IMG/VR virus record: IMGVR_UViG_3300028800_000059
Span: 62,001 to 126,000 of that record
Reading direction: 5' to 3' (one strand)
DNA length: 64,000 nt
Origin: a virus
Shown: positions 50,813-58,521 of the stretch, one piece after another
Layout: every line of letters starts with the position of its first letter
Numbering within the stretch: position 1 is the stretch's first letter
Position numbers and translations under genes: made by a program
Notes under the pieces: generated by a model
What the model saw: only the letters and a program-made list of their open reading frames with translations
Databases searched by the model: none
What the model was told of the DNA's origin: nothing

Positions 50813-51015
50813 GAGCGGTTTTCCGGGCTCTAGGGCGGCTTTGACACATATGGACTTATGATTGCCTATAAAACAATGTCTAGACCGCCCCACGACCCTC
50901 TAATGAGACTGGATTTTCCTGGCTCTATTAGACGGTCACTGGGTGGTTTTGATAGCGCGGCATAGGGCTTCACACATACCCCTCTGCCATCGTTGCCGTA
51001 GCGCCTTCTAATGAG
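50813..51015. repeat. Imperfect duplicated element in the divergent control region
   Basis: Between the divergent genes (50727-51111, no gene seen) two similar units occur. Each has GGTTTT, then TAGGGC, then TT(G/C)ACACATA (ACACATA at 50844 and 50972), then TCTAATGAG (50899 and 51007). The first unit also holds inverted GGGCGG/CCGCCC arms. They may be operators or a structured RNA. Confidence 0.4.
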
Positions 51016-51071
51016 CCCGCATTTTAATTGCCAAAAATCTTAAAACAACGCAATCATATTTCTACCCATTG

Positions 51072-51080
51072 TGTTACACT
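51072..51080 (+). promoter_or_regulatory. Extended -10 promoter for the small plus-strand gene
   Basis: TGTTACACT (TG-n-TACACT) about 31 nt before ATG 51112. No convincing -35 box; the AGGAG ribosome site lies in the leader. Confidence 0.45.
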
Positions 51081-51111
51081 ACATTTGCGTTTTGAGAAAC
51101 AGGAGAAAATC

Positions 51112-51294
51112 ATGGCTAAGGTATTTGTGCTTCCTGCCGATGCAAAGACCCGTCCGGCATCTATTGCCCAGCGTGTCTTTCTGGCGAGGCTTGAACACAA
51201 GGTCAACACTGGTGAGGAAATGACCATGTATCAGGCTGCGGAACGTATTGCTGCCGCGAAGGGCGAACCTGTCGCCCAGATGAAGGCAGCGTAA
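51112..51294 (+). CDS. Small basic protein upstream of the vWA gene
   Basis: A 60-residue protein starting MAKVFVLPADAKTRP, with a C-terminal Ala-rich helix (YQAAERIAAAKGEPVAQMKAA). AGGAG 7 nt upstream fixes the start over an upstream in-frame ATG at 51028. GC-rich. Unknown function. Confidence 0.6.
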   Translation: MAKVFVLPADAKTRPASIAQRVFLARLEHKVNTGEEMTMYQAAERIAAAKGEPVAQMKAA

Positions 51295-51295
51295 A

Positions 51296-51388
51296 ATGCG
51301 CCGGAAGATGAGTCGTTGGAAGAGATTCAAGAAATGGTTCTTCCGAGTGGAAGAAAAATATGGTCCTTGGGGCGGAATGCCCTGGTAG
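51296..51388 (+). CDS. Very small basic peptide
   Basis: A 30-residue ORF starting MRRKMSRWKRFKKWF and ending PWGGMPW, 1 nt after the previous stop and before a terminator. The strong positive charge and aromatic ending suggest membrane or nucleic acid contact. It could also be chance. Confidence 0.35.
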   Translation: MRRKMSRWKRFKKWFFRVEEKYGPWGGMPW

Positions 51389-51398
51389 AGTCGCCCTG

Positions 51399-51424
51399 CG
51401 GCTCGGGCATAGAGCCGTGTTTTA
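51399..51424 (+). terminator. Rho-independent terminator
   Basis: CGGCTC (51399-51404) and GAGCCG (51412-51417) with a 7-nt loop, then TGTTTT. It separates the two small genes from the vWA gene. The remaining ~90 nt up to the vWA promoter show no ORF. Confidence 0.6.
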
Positions 51425-51511
51425 CTTGGGGAAGAATTGCTGCGGTTTGCGTGTTTTGGGTTTTCCCATTCCCATGACAGTTATGCAAAATCAGCGCGAC
51501 TCTTCCTCCTT

Positions 51512-51525
51512 TTTTGTGAGATAAT
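51512..51525 (+). promoter_or_regulatory. Extended -10 promoter of the vWA gene
   Basis: TTTTGTGAGATAAT, with TG-A-GATAAT as an extended -10, only 6 nt before ATG 51532. Transcription would start at or next to the ATG, and no Shine-Dalgarno is present, so a leaderless mRNA is likely. Confidence 0.6.
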
Positions 51526-51531
51526 GCCCCT

Positions 51532-53820
51532 ATGAACAATTCATTCAATCAATCTCAGGACATGCTCGCCAAACTGATGGCGAGTGAAAATTTAATCGTA
51601 TCCCGTAAGGCTGGGGTCGCAACAGCGTCCTTCACGCCCAAAACTCGGACACTGGTTCTGCCAATGTGGAATCATCTGAGTGAATCGGTCGAGGATGCTT
51701 TGATCGGTCACGAAATCGGTCATGCTCTTTATACTCCGGCGACGGAAGATGATTTGGCTCATGCCAAAAGGATCGATCCGAAACAATTGAAAGCGGCTCA
51801 TTCGTTTGTGAATGTGACGGAAGATGCTCGTATCGAAAAACTGGTCAAGCGTAAGTATCCAGGGATGCGGCGCATTTTCAATGAGGGTTATGCCGAATTG
51901 GAATCGAAAAACTTCTTCGGTACTAAGGAGAAGTTTGTCGAGGACATGCGGCTAATCGACCGCATCAATCTTCACTTCAAATTAGGGGCTTCATACGGTA
52001 TTCCTTTCTTCAACAAGGAAGAAAAGAAGCTGGTCGATTTGGTCGCGGCTTCTGAAACGTTTGACCAGGCCATCGAGGCAGCCAAGGCCGTCTGGGTCTA
52101 TATGAACGAACAGAATCAGGAGGAAGAAGAAAATTCTCCTGGTGGCGAAGGTGAGGGCGGTCAGCCCGGCGATGAGGAAAAAGAAAGCGACAAATCTGGT
52201 AAGAGCCAGAAGAAATCTTCCTCGCCCGATAAGGACGGGAAAGAGAAAAAAGAAAAGGGATCGGCGCCGTCGGATGGCGAAGGCGAAAACAAAGATGAGG
52301 ATGGCGAAGGCGAAAGTGCCGGGGCCGACGGCGACGGCGAGGATGAAAGCGATGATAAATCGTCGGGCGGTCAGGACGATGGCGACGGCGAGGATGAAGG
52401 CAAAAACAATAATCCATCTGGCGATCAAAACGAAAGTGGTGGTAATAAAAAAGGCAAGGGTTCGGCGCCAGCAATGGCCGAGGCCGAGACTGACAAAGCT
52501 TCGAAGGAAGCCTTTGAAAAATTGGTCAATAACAAAGCTACTGACCCCATTTATATCAATCTGCAAAAGAAGGTCGATCTAAAGAATTATGTTCAGCCTT
52601 GGGAGAAACTTTACAAGGCGTTGGATAATTACTGGGTCAAGCTGGATGTGCGCGACCAAGAAGTTAGAAACAATCAATTCAAAAACTTCCGGGCTTCGGC
52701 ACTCAAAGTAGTGTCGCATATGGCCAAGGAATTTGAAGCCAAGAAAGCGGCTCGGTCGTATGCTCGGACTCAAATCTCAAAAACGGGTGTGATTAACACG
52801 AATAAGTTGTTTGCCGCGACCTACTCCGAAGATATTTTCAAGCGGGTAGCGGTCGTGCCGCATGGCAAGAATCATGCTCTGGTCATGTATGTGGATTGGT
52901 CGTCGTCCATGGCAGGCAATTTGCAAGAAACCTTGCAGCAATTGATGAACCTGATTTATTTCTGCCGTAAGATCAACATTCATTTCGAGGTCTATGCCTT
53001 TCAGGATGGATCAATGATCTATCAGAATGGATATAATGGCGAAAACCAGAACGAAGGAATGGCCGCTGGACAAGGATTGACCTTGCTCAATCTGTTTTCC
53101 TCGAAAATGAATAATCAACAGTTGGATCATATGGCGACCATGATGCTTTATGCTCGGGCCACGGCAAATCAGCCGGGAGAAGATCGGGTAAGTATTGGCA
53201 TGGGCGGGACGCCTTTAATCAAGGCGCTGGCTCTGATGCCGTGTGTTATCGAGGAACTTCAAAAGAGAACTCGGGCGGAAATCGTTCATGGAATTGTCCT
53301 GACGGACGGCGATGATACCCATGGAATGAATTATTGGTCCAAAGGAAGTTATGGTGGCAAGTTTAGTCAGCGGAGTAACGCCTACATTCTGCGCGATCCA
53401 GTGACCCGGCACGAAATTGATGTGGATAAGGCTGGCGGTCACTTAAAGGCTTTGATCCAGTTAATTCGGAAGCGGTGCAACGTCACCATGACTGGGTTCT
53501 TTCTCATGGATAATCCTACTGGCTGGTACATCGCCAACAAGGCCGGACTCGATAGGGGCGATCATACCGTGGTCGCAAAAATCAAACATGAAATGAAAGA
53601 GGAAGGTGTTTTCGCCGGGATCAATTCTGGATACGATGAATACTACTTCATTGATGCAACGCGGATGCGGGTTTCGGATACCAATATCATTGACACGATT
53701 ACGGTCCATGATACCAAGGCTGCCATGAAGAAAAAGTTCCAAAAGCATTTCGAAAATCTGAAAATCAATCGGCAGATCATGACGCGGTTCATTCATCGGA
53801 TCGCAAAGCATATGGAGTAA
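51532..53820 (+). CDS. HExxH metallopeptidase-like / vWA-domain protein (CobT-like)
   Basis: A 762-residue protein. The N-terminal part has HEIGHALYTP (H60, E61, H64) and NVTEDARIEKL (about 98-108), the layout of a zinc peptidase helix with an acidic third ligand. Residues ~195-325 are a long acidic, Gly/Ser/Lys-rich disordered linker. The C-terminal vWA domain has MIDAS DWSSSM (D455, S457, S459), GGTPL and TDGDD. Such proteins pair with MoxR/CobS ATPases, here the divergent gene at 49182. GC-rich, and on the opposite strand to nearly all genes. Confidence 0.82.
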   Translation: MNNSFNQSQDMLAKLMASENLIVSRKAGVATASFTPKTRTLVLPMWNHLSESVEDALIGHEIGHALYTPATEDDLAHAKRIDPKQLKAAHSFVNVTEDARIEKLVKRKYPGMRRIFNEGYAELESKNFFGTKEKFVEDMRLIDRINLHFKLGASYGIPFFNKEEKKLVDLVAASETFDQAIEAAKAVWVYMNEQNQEEEENSPGGEGEGGQPGDEEKESDKSGKSQKKSSSPDKDGKEKKEKGSAPSDGEGENKDEDGEGESAGADGDGEDESDDKSSGGQDDGDGEDEGKNNNPSGDQNESGGNKKGKGSAPAMAEAETDKASKEAFEKLVNNKATDPIYINLQKKVDLKNYVQPWEKLYKALDNYWVKLDVRDQEVRNNQFKNFRASALKVVSHMAKEFEAKKAARSYARTQISKTGVINTNKLFAATYSEDIFKRVAVVPHGKNHALVMYVDWSSSMAGNLQETLQQLMNLIYFCRKINIHFEVYAFQDGSMIYQNGYNGENQNEGMAAGQGLTLLNLFSSKMNNQQLDHMATMMLYARATANQPGEDRVSIGMGGTPLIKALALMPCVIEELQKRTRAEIVHGIVLTDGDDTHGMNYWSKGSYGGKFSQRSNAYILRDPVTRHEIDVDKAGGHLKALIQLIRKRCNVTMTGFFLMDNPTGWYIANKAGLDRGDHTVVAKIKHEMKEEGVFAGINSGYDEYYFIDATRMRVSDTNIIDTITVHDTKAAMKKKFQKHFENLKINRQIMTRFIHRIAKHME

Positions 53821-53825
53821 AGGAA

Positions 53826-54068
53826 ATGTCAACTGATTACAAATCAAGTCACGGTTTCATGAATGTTAAATGGTCCTCTGTTAAAGAATATGCAGGACTA
53901 ATGAAACAATTCCAAACGATGAAATGTAAAGAAGTTGATTCAATAGAAATTAAACGTCAAGGAGAAGACAGTGTTGAAATTTCCGTCACAAAAAATAATG
54001 AAATCCAATATGTTTTGATTCAAATGGAAGATGAAAAGCTAACCTTGCGAACTGAGGCATTGCAATAA
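53826..54068 (+). CDS. Small hypothetical protein
   Basis: An 80-residue protein (MSTDYKSSHGFMNVKWSSV), lysine- and glutamate-rich, with an alternating strand pattern (VEISVTKNNEIQYVLI). AAAGGA before ATG, 5 nt after the vWA stop, so co-transcribed. Not recognised. Confidence 0.58.
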   Translation: MSTDYKSSHGFMNVKWSSVKEYAGLMKQFQTMKCKEVDSIEIKRQGEDSVEISVTKNNEIQYVLIQMEDEKLTLRTEALQ

Positions 54069-54083
54069 AGGAGTAAAGGAAAA

Positions 54084-54311
54084 ATGGACGAGAATTTTGA
54101 AAAGGTAATGGACTTTATTTTCAAGCTTCGAGACAAACGCCTAAAGCAAATGAATCAGACAGACAGTAAGTCCACTGAAATGTGGGCCGCCACCAGCGTA
54201 TGCACGTTGGACGATGTTTATGGATATATGGTTGCTCTAAAGGCAAAAAACGAAGGACGCGGTGATAGTTGGACCGATCATATTCTAGAGGCGGGGATTC
54301 TTCAACAATGA
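54084..54311 (+). CDS. Small hypothetical protein
   Basis: A 75-residue, mostly helical protein starting MDENFEKVMDFIFKL. AAAGGA ribosome site upstream. Third in the plus-strand operon after the vWA gene. Not recognised. Confidence 0.58.
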   Translation: MDENFEKVMDFIFKLRDKRLKQMNQTDSKSTEMWAATSVCTLDDVYGYMVALKAKNEGRGDSWTDHILEAGILQQ

Positions 54312-54415
54312 AACAGTTTCTAGTTGATTTTATTGTATGGGCCTGGCCCGTCATGCCTCGGCGCTTTCGCCTGTGGGCTTTCCTAAATGATGATATGGAC
54401 GAATTGAAGGACTAA
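54308..54415 (+). CDS. Very small protein at the convergent junction
   Basis: A 35-residue ORF starting MKQFLVDFIVWAWPV, whose ATG overlaps the upstream TGA (ATGA). Hydrophobic start and acidic end (DDMDELKD). Its stop overlaps the stop of the convergent methyltransferase by 4 nt. No terminator hairpin is seen here. Confidence 0.45.
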   Translation: MKQFLVDFIVWAWPVMPRRFRLWAFLNDDMDELKD

Positions 54416-56001
54416 GGTTTGTAGAACACAAACACTGGCTCATATTTTCGATACAATCCATTCACGCGACAAATATTTTTCGTTGTCGCCTTAATATCCC
54501 CATTTTCATCGGTCACTAATCTATTCCCTCCCGGCATTTGGCTCATAGCCATTTTCTCCACGCCGCGATATTCCATGCCTAGATCGGTAAGTATATTGAT
54601 AGAGTCCTGTTCGAGTGGCAGGCGCTCCCCGGAGAAAACCACATCTGCAATATTCCACAAGAGATATCTATCGTTCCGGAGCCAATGGAATGCCGTCCAG
54701 AGTGTAGGTTCCAAAAAGCCTTTTTTCCAGGCATCATATTGTCCAAATTTTTTATAGGATTGTCCTTCATCTTCTGAATAAGCCTCCTTCGAAAAATATG
54801 GTGGGCTAGTGAACACCATATCCACTTTCCCTTTCCACTTCTGGAAGTTTTTGTCCTGAGCAATTTCCTCAGACCCTAACTGATAAATTTCATAGGAATT
54901 CAGATGGGGAAAAAGTGACGAGCCCTTATTAGTTTTATCATTAAAAAAATCAGCCAATTCGTGATATTTCGTCCGGCCGCCCACAGTATCATGATCCCGA
55001 TTAGGATCAGTACCGATATAATGAATGTTCCGATCATCGATAGAAAGAGCGCCAAGAAGACGGCCACCCCAACCAGCAGAAGGGTCATATAAAACCACTG
55101 TCTCATTGTTTTTGCAATGCTCCGTATATTTTCCATAGAGATATTTAGCCGTTAGTGGAGGGAAGTTAGTCGCATACTGACAATACGACACGCGAAACGC
55201 CTTCAGACCAATTGGGAAAAGTTTTTGGCCGTGTTTGAAGACTCGGATATTGTATGTCTTATGTTTGCTGCCCGCCACATTAGTCAGAGCCTTGGCTGGA
55301 ATAATATTCTGTAAAACAAACAAATCAGCCTCATTCAAAAAGAAATTTTTTCGATCTTTGAGTTCCTGATTATATCCTGTGTATGTTGCTGCCTCTTCCT
55401 TGGGCGCAATCCAATAGTCCCATTCTCCATGGGCACGATATTTTTTCTCGAATGTTTGAATCCAATCCTGGGCGTCCCTGGTGCAAGGAAGAAATTCGAC
55501 ACTTTCTTTATCCATAACCTTAGCAGGATTTGAATAGGCATAAAAAGAATCTCGCTTAAAATGCCGCGATGCATAGGTTACGAAGGTGTCTAGGAGGATT
55601 GGGTCGGCAAAGTAATCATAGATAGATCGCCCGGCATCAGGGTCTTTCGTGTAGTTAATACGAGTTTTCATCATGGTTGGAAAGAAACCATTGATTACGC
55701 CCGACATTTCAGACTGTGTGTTGTGAATGATATCGTTGTTGCCAGTCAGTTCATCCTTGACCACGAATTCATTGACTGGATAACCAATCATATGGTTCAT
55801 AAGATCGATCATGGTTTCTTCGGACTTGCCTACAACAGGTGGCGTGCCCAACTTGTCCCAGGCATACACGACCACTTCCCGCAGTTCGACACACCACTGG
55901 CGAAATTCGTCTTTGGACATCCATAGGACCTGTTCAAAGGTCTTGTTGACCTCGTGATTTAACAGATAGGTATTTTTCTCATAGAAAAATTTATTCGCCA
56001 T
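54412..56001 (-). CDS. DNA methyltransferase (SPPY type), large phage form
   Basis: A 529-residue protein starting MANKFFYEKNTYLL. The SAM motif DPSAGWGGRLLGA (about 309-321) precedes the catalytic FTSPPYFSKEAYS (about 400-412); SPPY is usual for N4-cytosine enzymes but not exclusive. A ~300-residue N-terminal region is not recognised and could bind DNA or another partner. ATG 56001 overlaps the upstream stop by 11 nt; ATG 56013 is an alternative. Convergent with the plus-strand operon. Confidence 0.8.
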   Translation of the reverse strand: MANKFFYEKNTYLLNHEVNKTFEQVLWMSKDEFRQWCVELREVVVYAWDKLGTPPVVGKSEETMIDLMNHMIGYPVNEFVVKDELTGNNDIIHNTQSEMSGVINGFFPTMMKTRINYTKDPDAGRSIYDYFADPILLDTFVTYASRHFKRDSFYAYSNPAKVMDKESVEFLPCTRDAQDWIQTFEKKYRAHGEWDYWIAPKEEAATYTGYNQELKDRKNFFLNEADLFVLQNIIPAKALTNVAGSKHKTYNIRVFKHGQKLFPIGLKAFRVSYCQYATNFPPLTAKYLYGKYTEHCKNNETVVLYDPSAGWGGRLLGALSIDDRNIHYIGTDPNRDHDTVGGRTKYHELADFFNDKTNKGSSLFPHLNSYEIYQLGSEEIAQDKNFQKWKGKVDMVFTSPPYFSKEAYSEDEGQSYKKFGQYDAWKKGFLEPTLWTAFHWLRNDRYLLWNIADVVFSGERLPLEQDSINILTDLGMEYRGVEKMAMSQMPGGNRLVTDENGDIKATTKNICRVNGLYRKYEPVFVFYKP

Positions 56002-56395
56002 CAAGGGTTCCATATTCTCTTTCTAATCGTTCTAATGAATCTTGAAGTTTAGCATAGGCCTTTGGTGCTGTCAAATCCATTTTGGAAAGACCTGTACCAA
56101 CACCATCAGTAGGAATAATAACGGTCTGTCCAAGTTTTAAATGTAATTCAATTTGTTTAATGGGAAATATTATTTGATCCCAAAATTTATCAATTTGTGA
56201 ATCCATAAAAAATGATTCGACAGTTCTTTCAGGTTTCCATTTGGTTGGAATTCCTATGGCATTTGGCTCGCCGCGCATTTCTTTTGCCTGACCACCCAGA
56301 CCTCGACGCTGCATATTATCTCCAAACACATAAATTGTTTTGGGATTATCCTGTAGATTTTTTCTTGTAATCCATTTTTGATGTTTGATTGGCAT
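55991..56395 (-). CDS. Conserved phage protein with a GGQA nucleotide-loop-like motif
   Basis: A 134-residue protein. The motif IYVFGDNMQRRGLGGQAKEM (21-40) followed by RGEPNAIGIPTK, and VIIPTDGVGTGLS near 92, match a conserved phage/bacterial family of unknown function (probably DUF7831). The glycine loop recalls macrodomain-like ligand sites, but that is only a resemblance. It abuts the PLP-fold gene. Confidence 0.62.
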   Translation of the reverse strand: MPIKHQKWITRKNLQDNPKTIYVFGDNMQRRGLGGQAKEMRGEPNAIGIPTKWKPERTVESFFMDSQIDKFWDQIIFPIKQIELHLKLGQTVIIPTDGVGTGLSKMDLTAPKAYAKLQDSLERLEREYGTLDGE

Positions 56396-57169
56396 TTAAG
56401 CACCTACATTCCAAAATAACGCACCACTTGATGCATACGCCTTTACAAAACTCCAAGCCTTGGCATCATACGTAGGTGCCGAAGGAAACGGAGGAATATC
56501 ATCGCCTTTCACAGGGCGATCAAATTTATATGGCGACACCCAAAGCTTGGCTCGTCCAATCTGTTCCGGTTTCATCTTATGCCCAACCTGCACCACGTTG
56601 AAATTTGCGTTAGGCCAGGCCAATTGCAGACCACGAGAAAGAGTTCCACTTGATCCTACTGTCCAAACCTCTTTGGGTTTGATATCGATTGCCTGCGCGA
56701 CCTTCACAATGGCTTGTAGAATAACAGGGTGTTCCAACCCAAGCGGAAGTACCATTCGTCTAGTAGGCTCCACGATGGCATATTCTCTGGCGCGGGCCTG
56801 AGTCACATTCAACATACCATCAGGAACCCAATGATATTCAGCACCCAAAGCAATTCCTTTTTTCTGATAATCCGTATAATTTTCTGGGTCTCGTTTCGCC
56901 ATGAAAAGAATAGTTCGTTTTCCATATTTCGAACAGGCTGCCGGCAAAGATATTTGGGCATATCCTGTTGCTGGACACGACCCAAAGACCCATTTATCAA
57001 TTTTTGGATAGGCATTAATCAGCGCATCAAGGAAACGAATCTTTGATCCGTATCCAAGTTTATCGTCACGCACTACGTTGATATAACGATCATGATCAAT
57101 CGCAGTGGGTTCCACGTAAGGTTTAGGATATGGATCGTTCCACTTACTTATGTCGAATTGCATCTTCAA
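56396..57169 (-). CDS. PLP-dependent fold type II-like protein (ACC deaminase/D-cysteine desulfhydrase-like)
   Basis: A 257-residue protein. LGYGSKIRFLDALI (38-51) fits the G(N/S)KxRxL site with Lys43 as candidate PLP lysine. CSKYGKRTILFMAKR (about 80-94) and the phosphate-binding VWTVGSSGTLSRGL (about 167-180) follow in the right order for the ACC deaminase/tryptophan-synthase-beta fold. It is shorter than cellular enzymes (~330), so activity is uncertain. Co-directional with the DUF7831-like gene. Confidence 0.62.
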   Translation of the reverse strand: MKMQFDISKWNDPYPKPYVEPTAIDHDRYINVVRDDKLGYGSKIRFLDALINAYPKIDKWVFGSCPATGYAQISLPAACSKYGKRTILFMAKRDPENYTDYQKKGIALGAEYHWVPDGMLNVTQARAREYAIVEPTRRMVLPLGLEHPVILQAIVKVAQAIDIKPKEVWTVGSSGTLSRGLQLAWPNANFNVVQVGHKMKPEQIGRAKLWVSPYKFDRPVKGDDIPPFPSAPTYDAKAWSFVKAYASSGALFWNVGA

Positions 57170-57302
57170 TATCCTCTAGGCGTCGGTGAATTTTTTCAGT
57201 TTCCATAAGTAATCTGACCAACATATGGGGAGTTCCCATCAAATCCTGTTCGGCCAGTTTATTAAACTGTCTCAGAGTAAGTTTTAATTCTTCACTCGGC
57301 AT
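57144..57302 (-). CDS. Small helical protein
   Basis: A 52-residue ORF starting MPSEELKLTLRQFN and ending in a charged helix (ETEKIHRRLEDIEDAIRHK). AAGGA site before ATG 57302, with overlaps to both neighbours. Not recognised. Confidence 0.55.
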   Translation of the reverse strand: MPSEELKLTLRQFNKLAEQDLMGTPHMLVRLLMETEKIHRRLEDIEDAIRHK

Positions 57303-58521
57303 TTTCCATCCTTTGTATTAATTCAGGAGTCAACACAATGTCCACGACCAAATGAATACGATCCTCGGTTCCATTATTGATAGCGCGATGTGGCTTGCGA
57401 ATATCCAGATACCAACATTCGCCTTCTTTCATATTGACAGTGGTTGCCTTGCCATCAAAATCCCAGGACGTAAATTCAACACCAGGATTCGTCACAAGAG
57501 GGAAATGAAAACGCGCAAGTTTTCCAGGTGTCGCACCAAGATCAGGATCAACTTGATCGGTATGTCTTTCAAGTTCTCCGCCACCAGGCTTTAGTTTCAT
57601 TAAGCGAATGCGATGCACGTTGGTATAATCATCCTGTCCCAAAGATTTGAGAATAGGTTTTACGTGTTCCTCAAAGAAAGGCATGATGTAAGTATTTTGG
57701 ATGAAGAATTTTTCGTTCTTATGTTTCTCTTGCCACTTGGCATTCATTTCAATTGGTTTTTCAATGAAATTATAATCATTCTTATATCCACGAAGTGCCA
57801 GGGCACTCCAGGACCGTTCCTTGTTGTAATTGGAATAATGATCGGTGTAACTAATATCGAATCTGCGGCCATCAGGAAGTTGATTGGTAATATGTAATCC
57901 AAAATCTTTAATTGCCTTCCAATTGGCGGCACGAAACAAAACTCGTTTGACTCCAGTTTTTTCTAGTGGACTCAAAACAGGATGTTTACGGGGTTCCCAG
58001 GTTCCAGGCAAAGCGTAGATAGACGCCGGCATAGAATCTTCGCGGAAATAAATTCCCATGATCGATCCATAGGTGTCTATTTTCCCGCCAATATATTTGT
58101 AACCAATGGACAACAACATTTCATGTTTGGCTTGATCTTCACGCCAAGAATAAACCCAGGACGTTCCATAGGTAATCATAAACCAATTTTTGAACATTGC
58201 ATTTGAACAGGCGATGTGAGAATACACATTGTCGCCAGGCTCTTTATGGCCGATCACAACATCATCATAGGCAACGATATTGCCTTTAACCTTGACTCTT
58301 TTGACGCGCCAGATGGGTGTGTCTATACAACCTGTTTCATTAGAAAGTTTCAAATCCCCTTTTGATAAATCTTCGGCTATGCGATTTTTCTTATATTCAG
58401 CAAAGGGATTGCCACAGGCATACTTGTTATATTCGGCATAATGAGCCTCGATGGATTTTAGATAATCCAGGTCATATCCATGTTGCCATGGTTTAGTTTG
58501 TGCTGATAATGGTCCTGTCAT
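57292..58521 (-). CDS. Two-domain protein with a C-terminal Asp/Asn hydroxylase-like 2OG-Fe(II) dioxygenase
   Basis: A 409-residue protein. Residues ~20-180 form a domain that recalls GNAT-like acyltransferases of T4-like phages (YAEYNKYACGNPF, then SIGYKYIGGKIDTY). Residues ~280-400 form a cupin-like dioxygenase: HTDQVDP (H335, D337 iron pair), RFHFPLVTNPGVEF, MKEGECWYLDIRKPHRAINN with the third His and an Arg for 2-oxoglutarate. This is the aspartyl/asparaginyl beta-hydroxylase pattern, which modifies proteins or small molecules. Its stop overlaps the small gene at 57144. Confidence 0.72.
   Translation of the reverse strand: MTGPLSAQTKPWQHGYDLDYLKSIEAHYAEYNKYACGNPFAEYKKNRIAEDLSKGDLKLSNETGCIDTPIWRVKRVKVKGNIVAYDDVVIGHKEPGDNVYSHIACSNAMFKNWFMITYGTSWVYSWREDQAKHEMLLSIGYKYIGGKIDTYGSIMGIYFREDSMPASIYALPGTWEPRKHPVLSPLEKTGVKRVLFRAANWKAIKDFGLHITNQLPDGRRFDISYTDHYSNYNKERSWSALALRGYKNDYNFIEKPIEMNAKWQEKHKNEKFFIQNTYIMPFFEEHVKPILKSLGQDDYTNVHRIRLMKLKPGGGELERHTDQVDPDLGATPGKLARFHFPLVTNPGVEFTSWDFDGKATTVNMKEGECWYLDIRKPHRAINNGTEDRIHLVVDIVLTPELIQRMENAE

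Noticed and set aside
50841-50872. TTGACA and TATAAA on the plus strand
   Set aside because: The spacer is 20 nt, too long for a normal sigma70 promoter, and the pair is within the duplicated element.
52010-52474. Long antisense ORF opposite the vWA gene linker
   Set aside because: It is the mirror of the acidic low-complexity linker. There is no ribosome site and the composition is artificial.
54900-55136. A 78-codon hydrophobic ORF in another frame inside the methyltransferase gene, with GCTAAATA 5 nt before its ATG
   Set aside because: The outer frame is a recognised methyltransferase across this stretch, and the hydrophobic pattern arises from its codons. The promoter match has two mismatches. 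Kept only as a curiosity.
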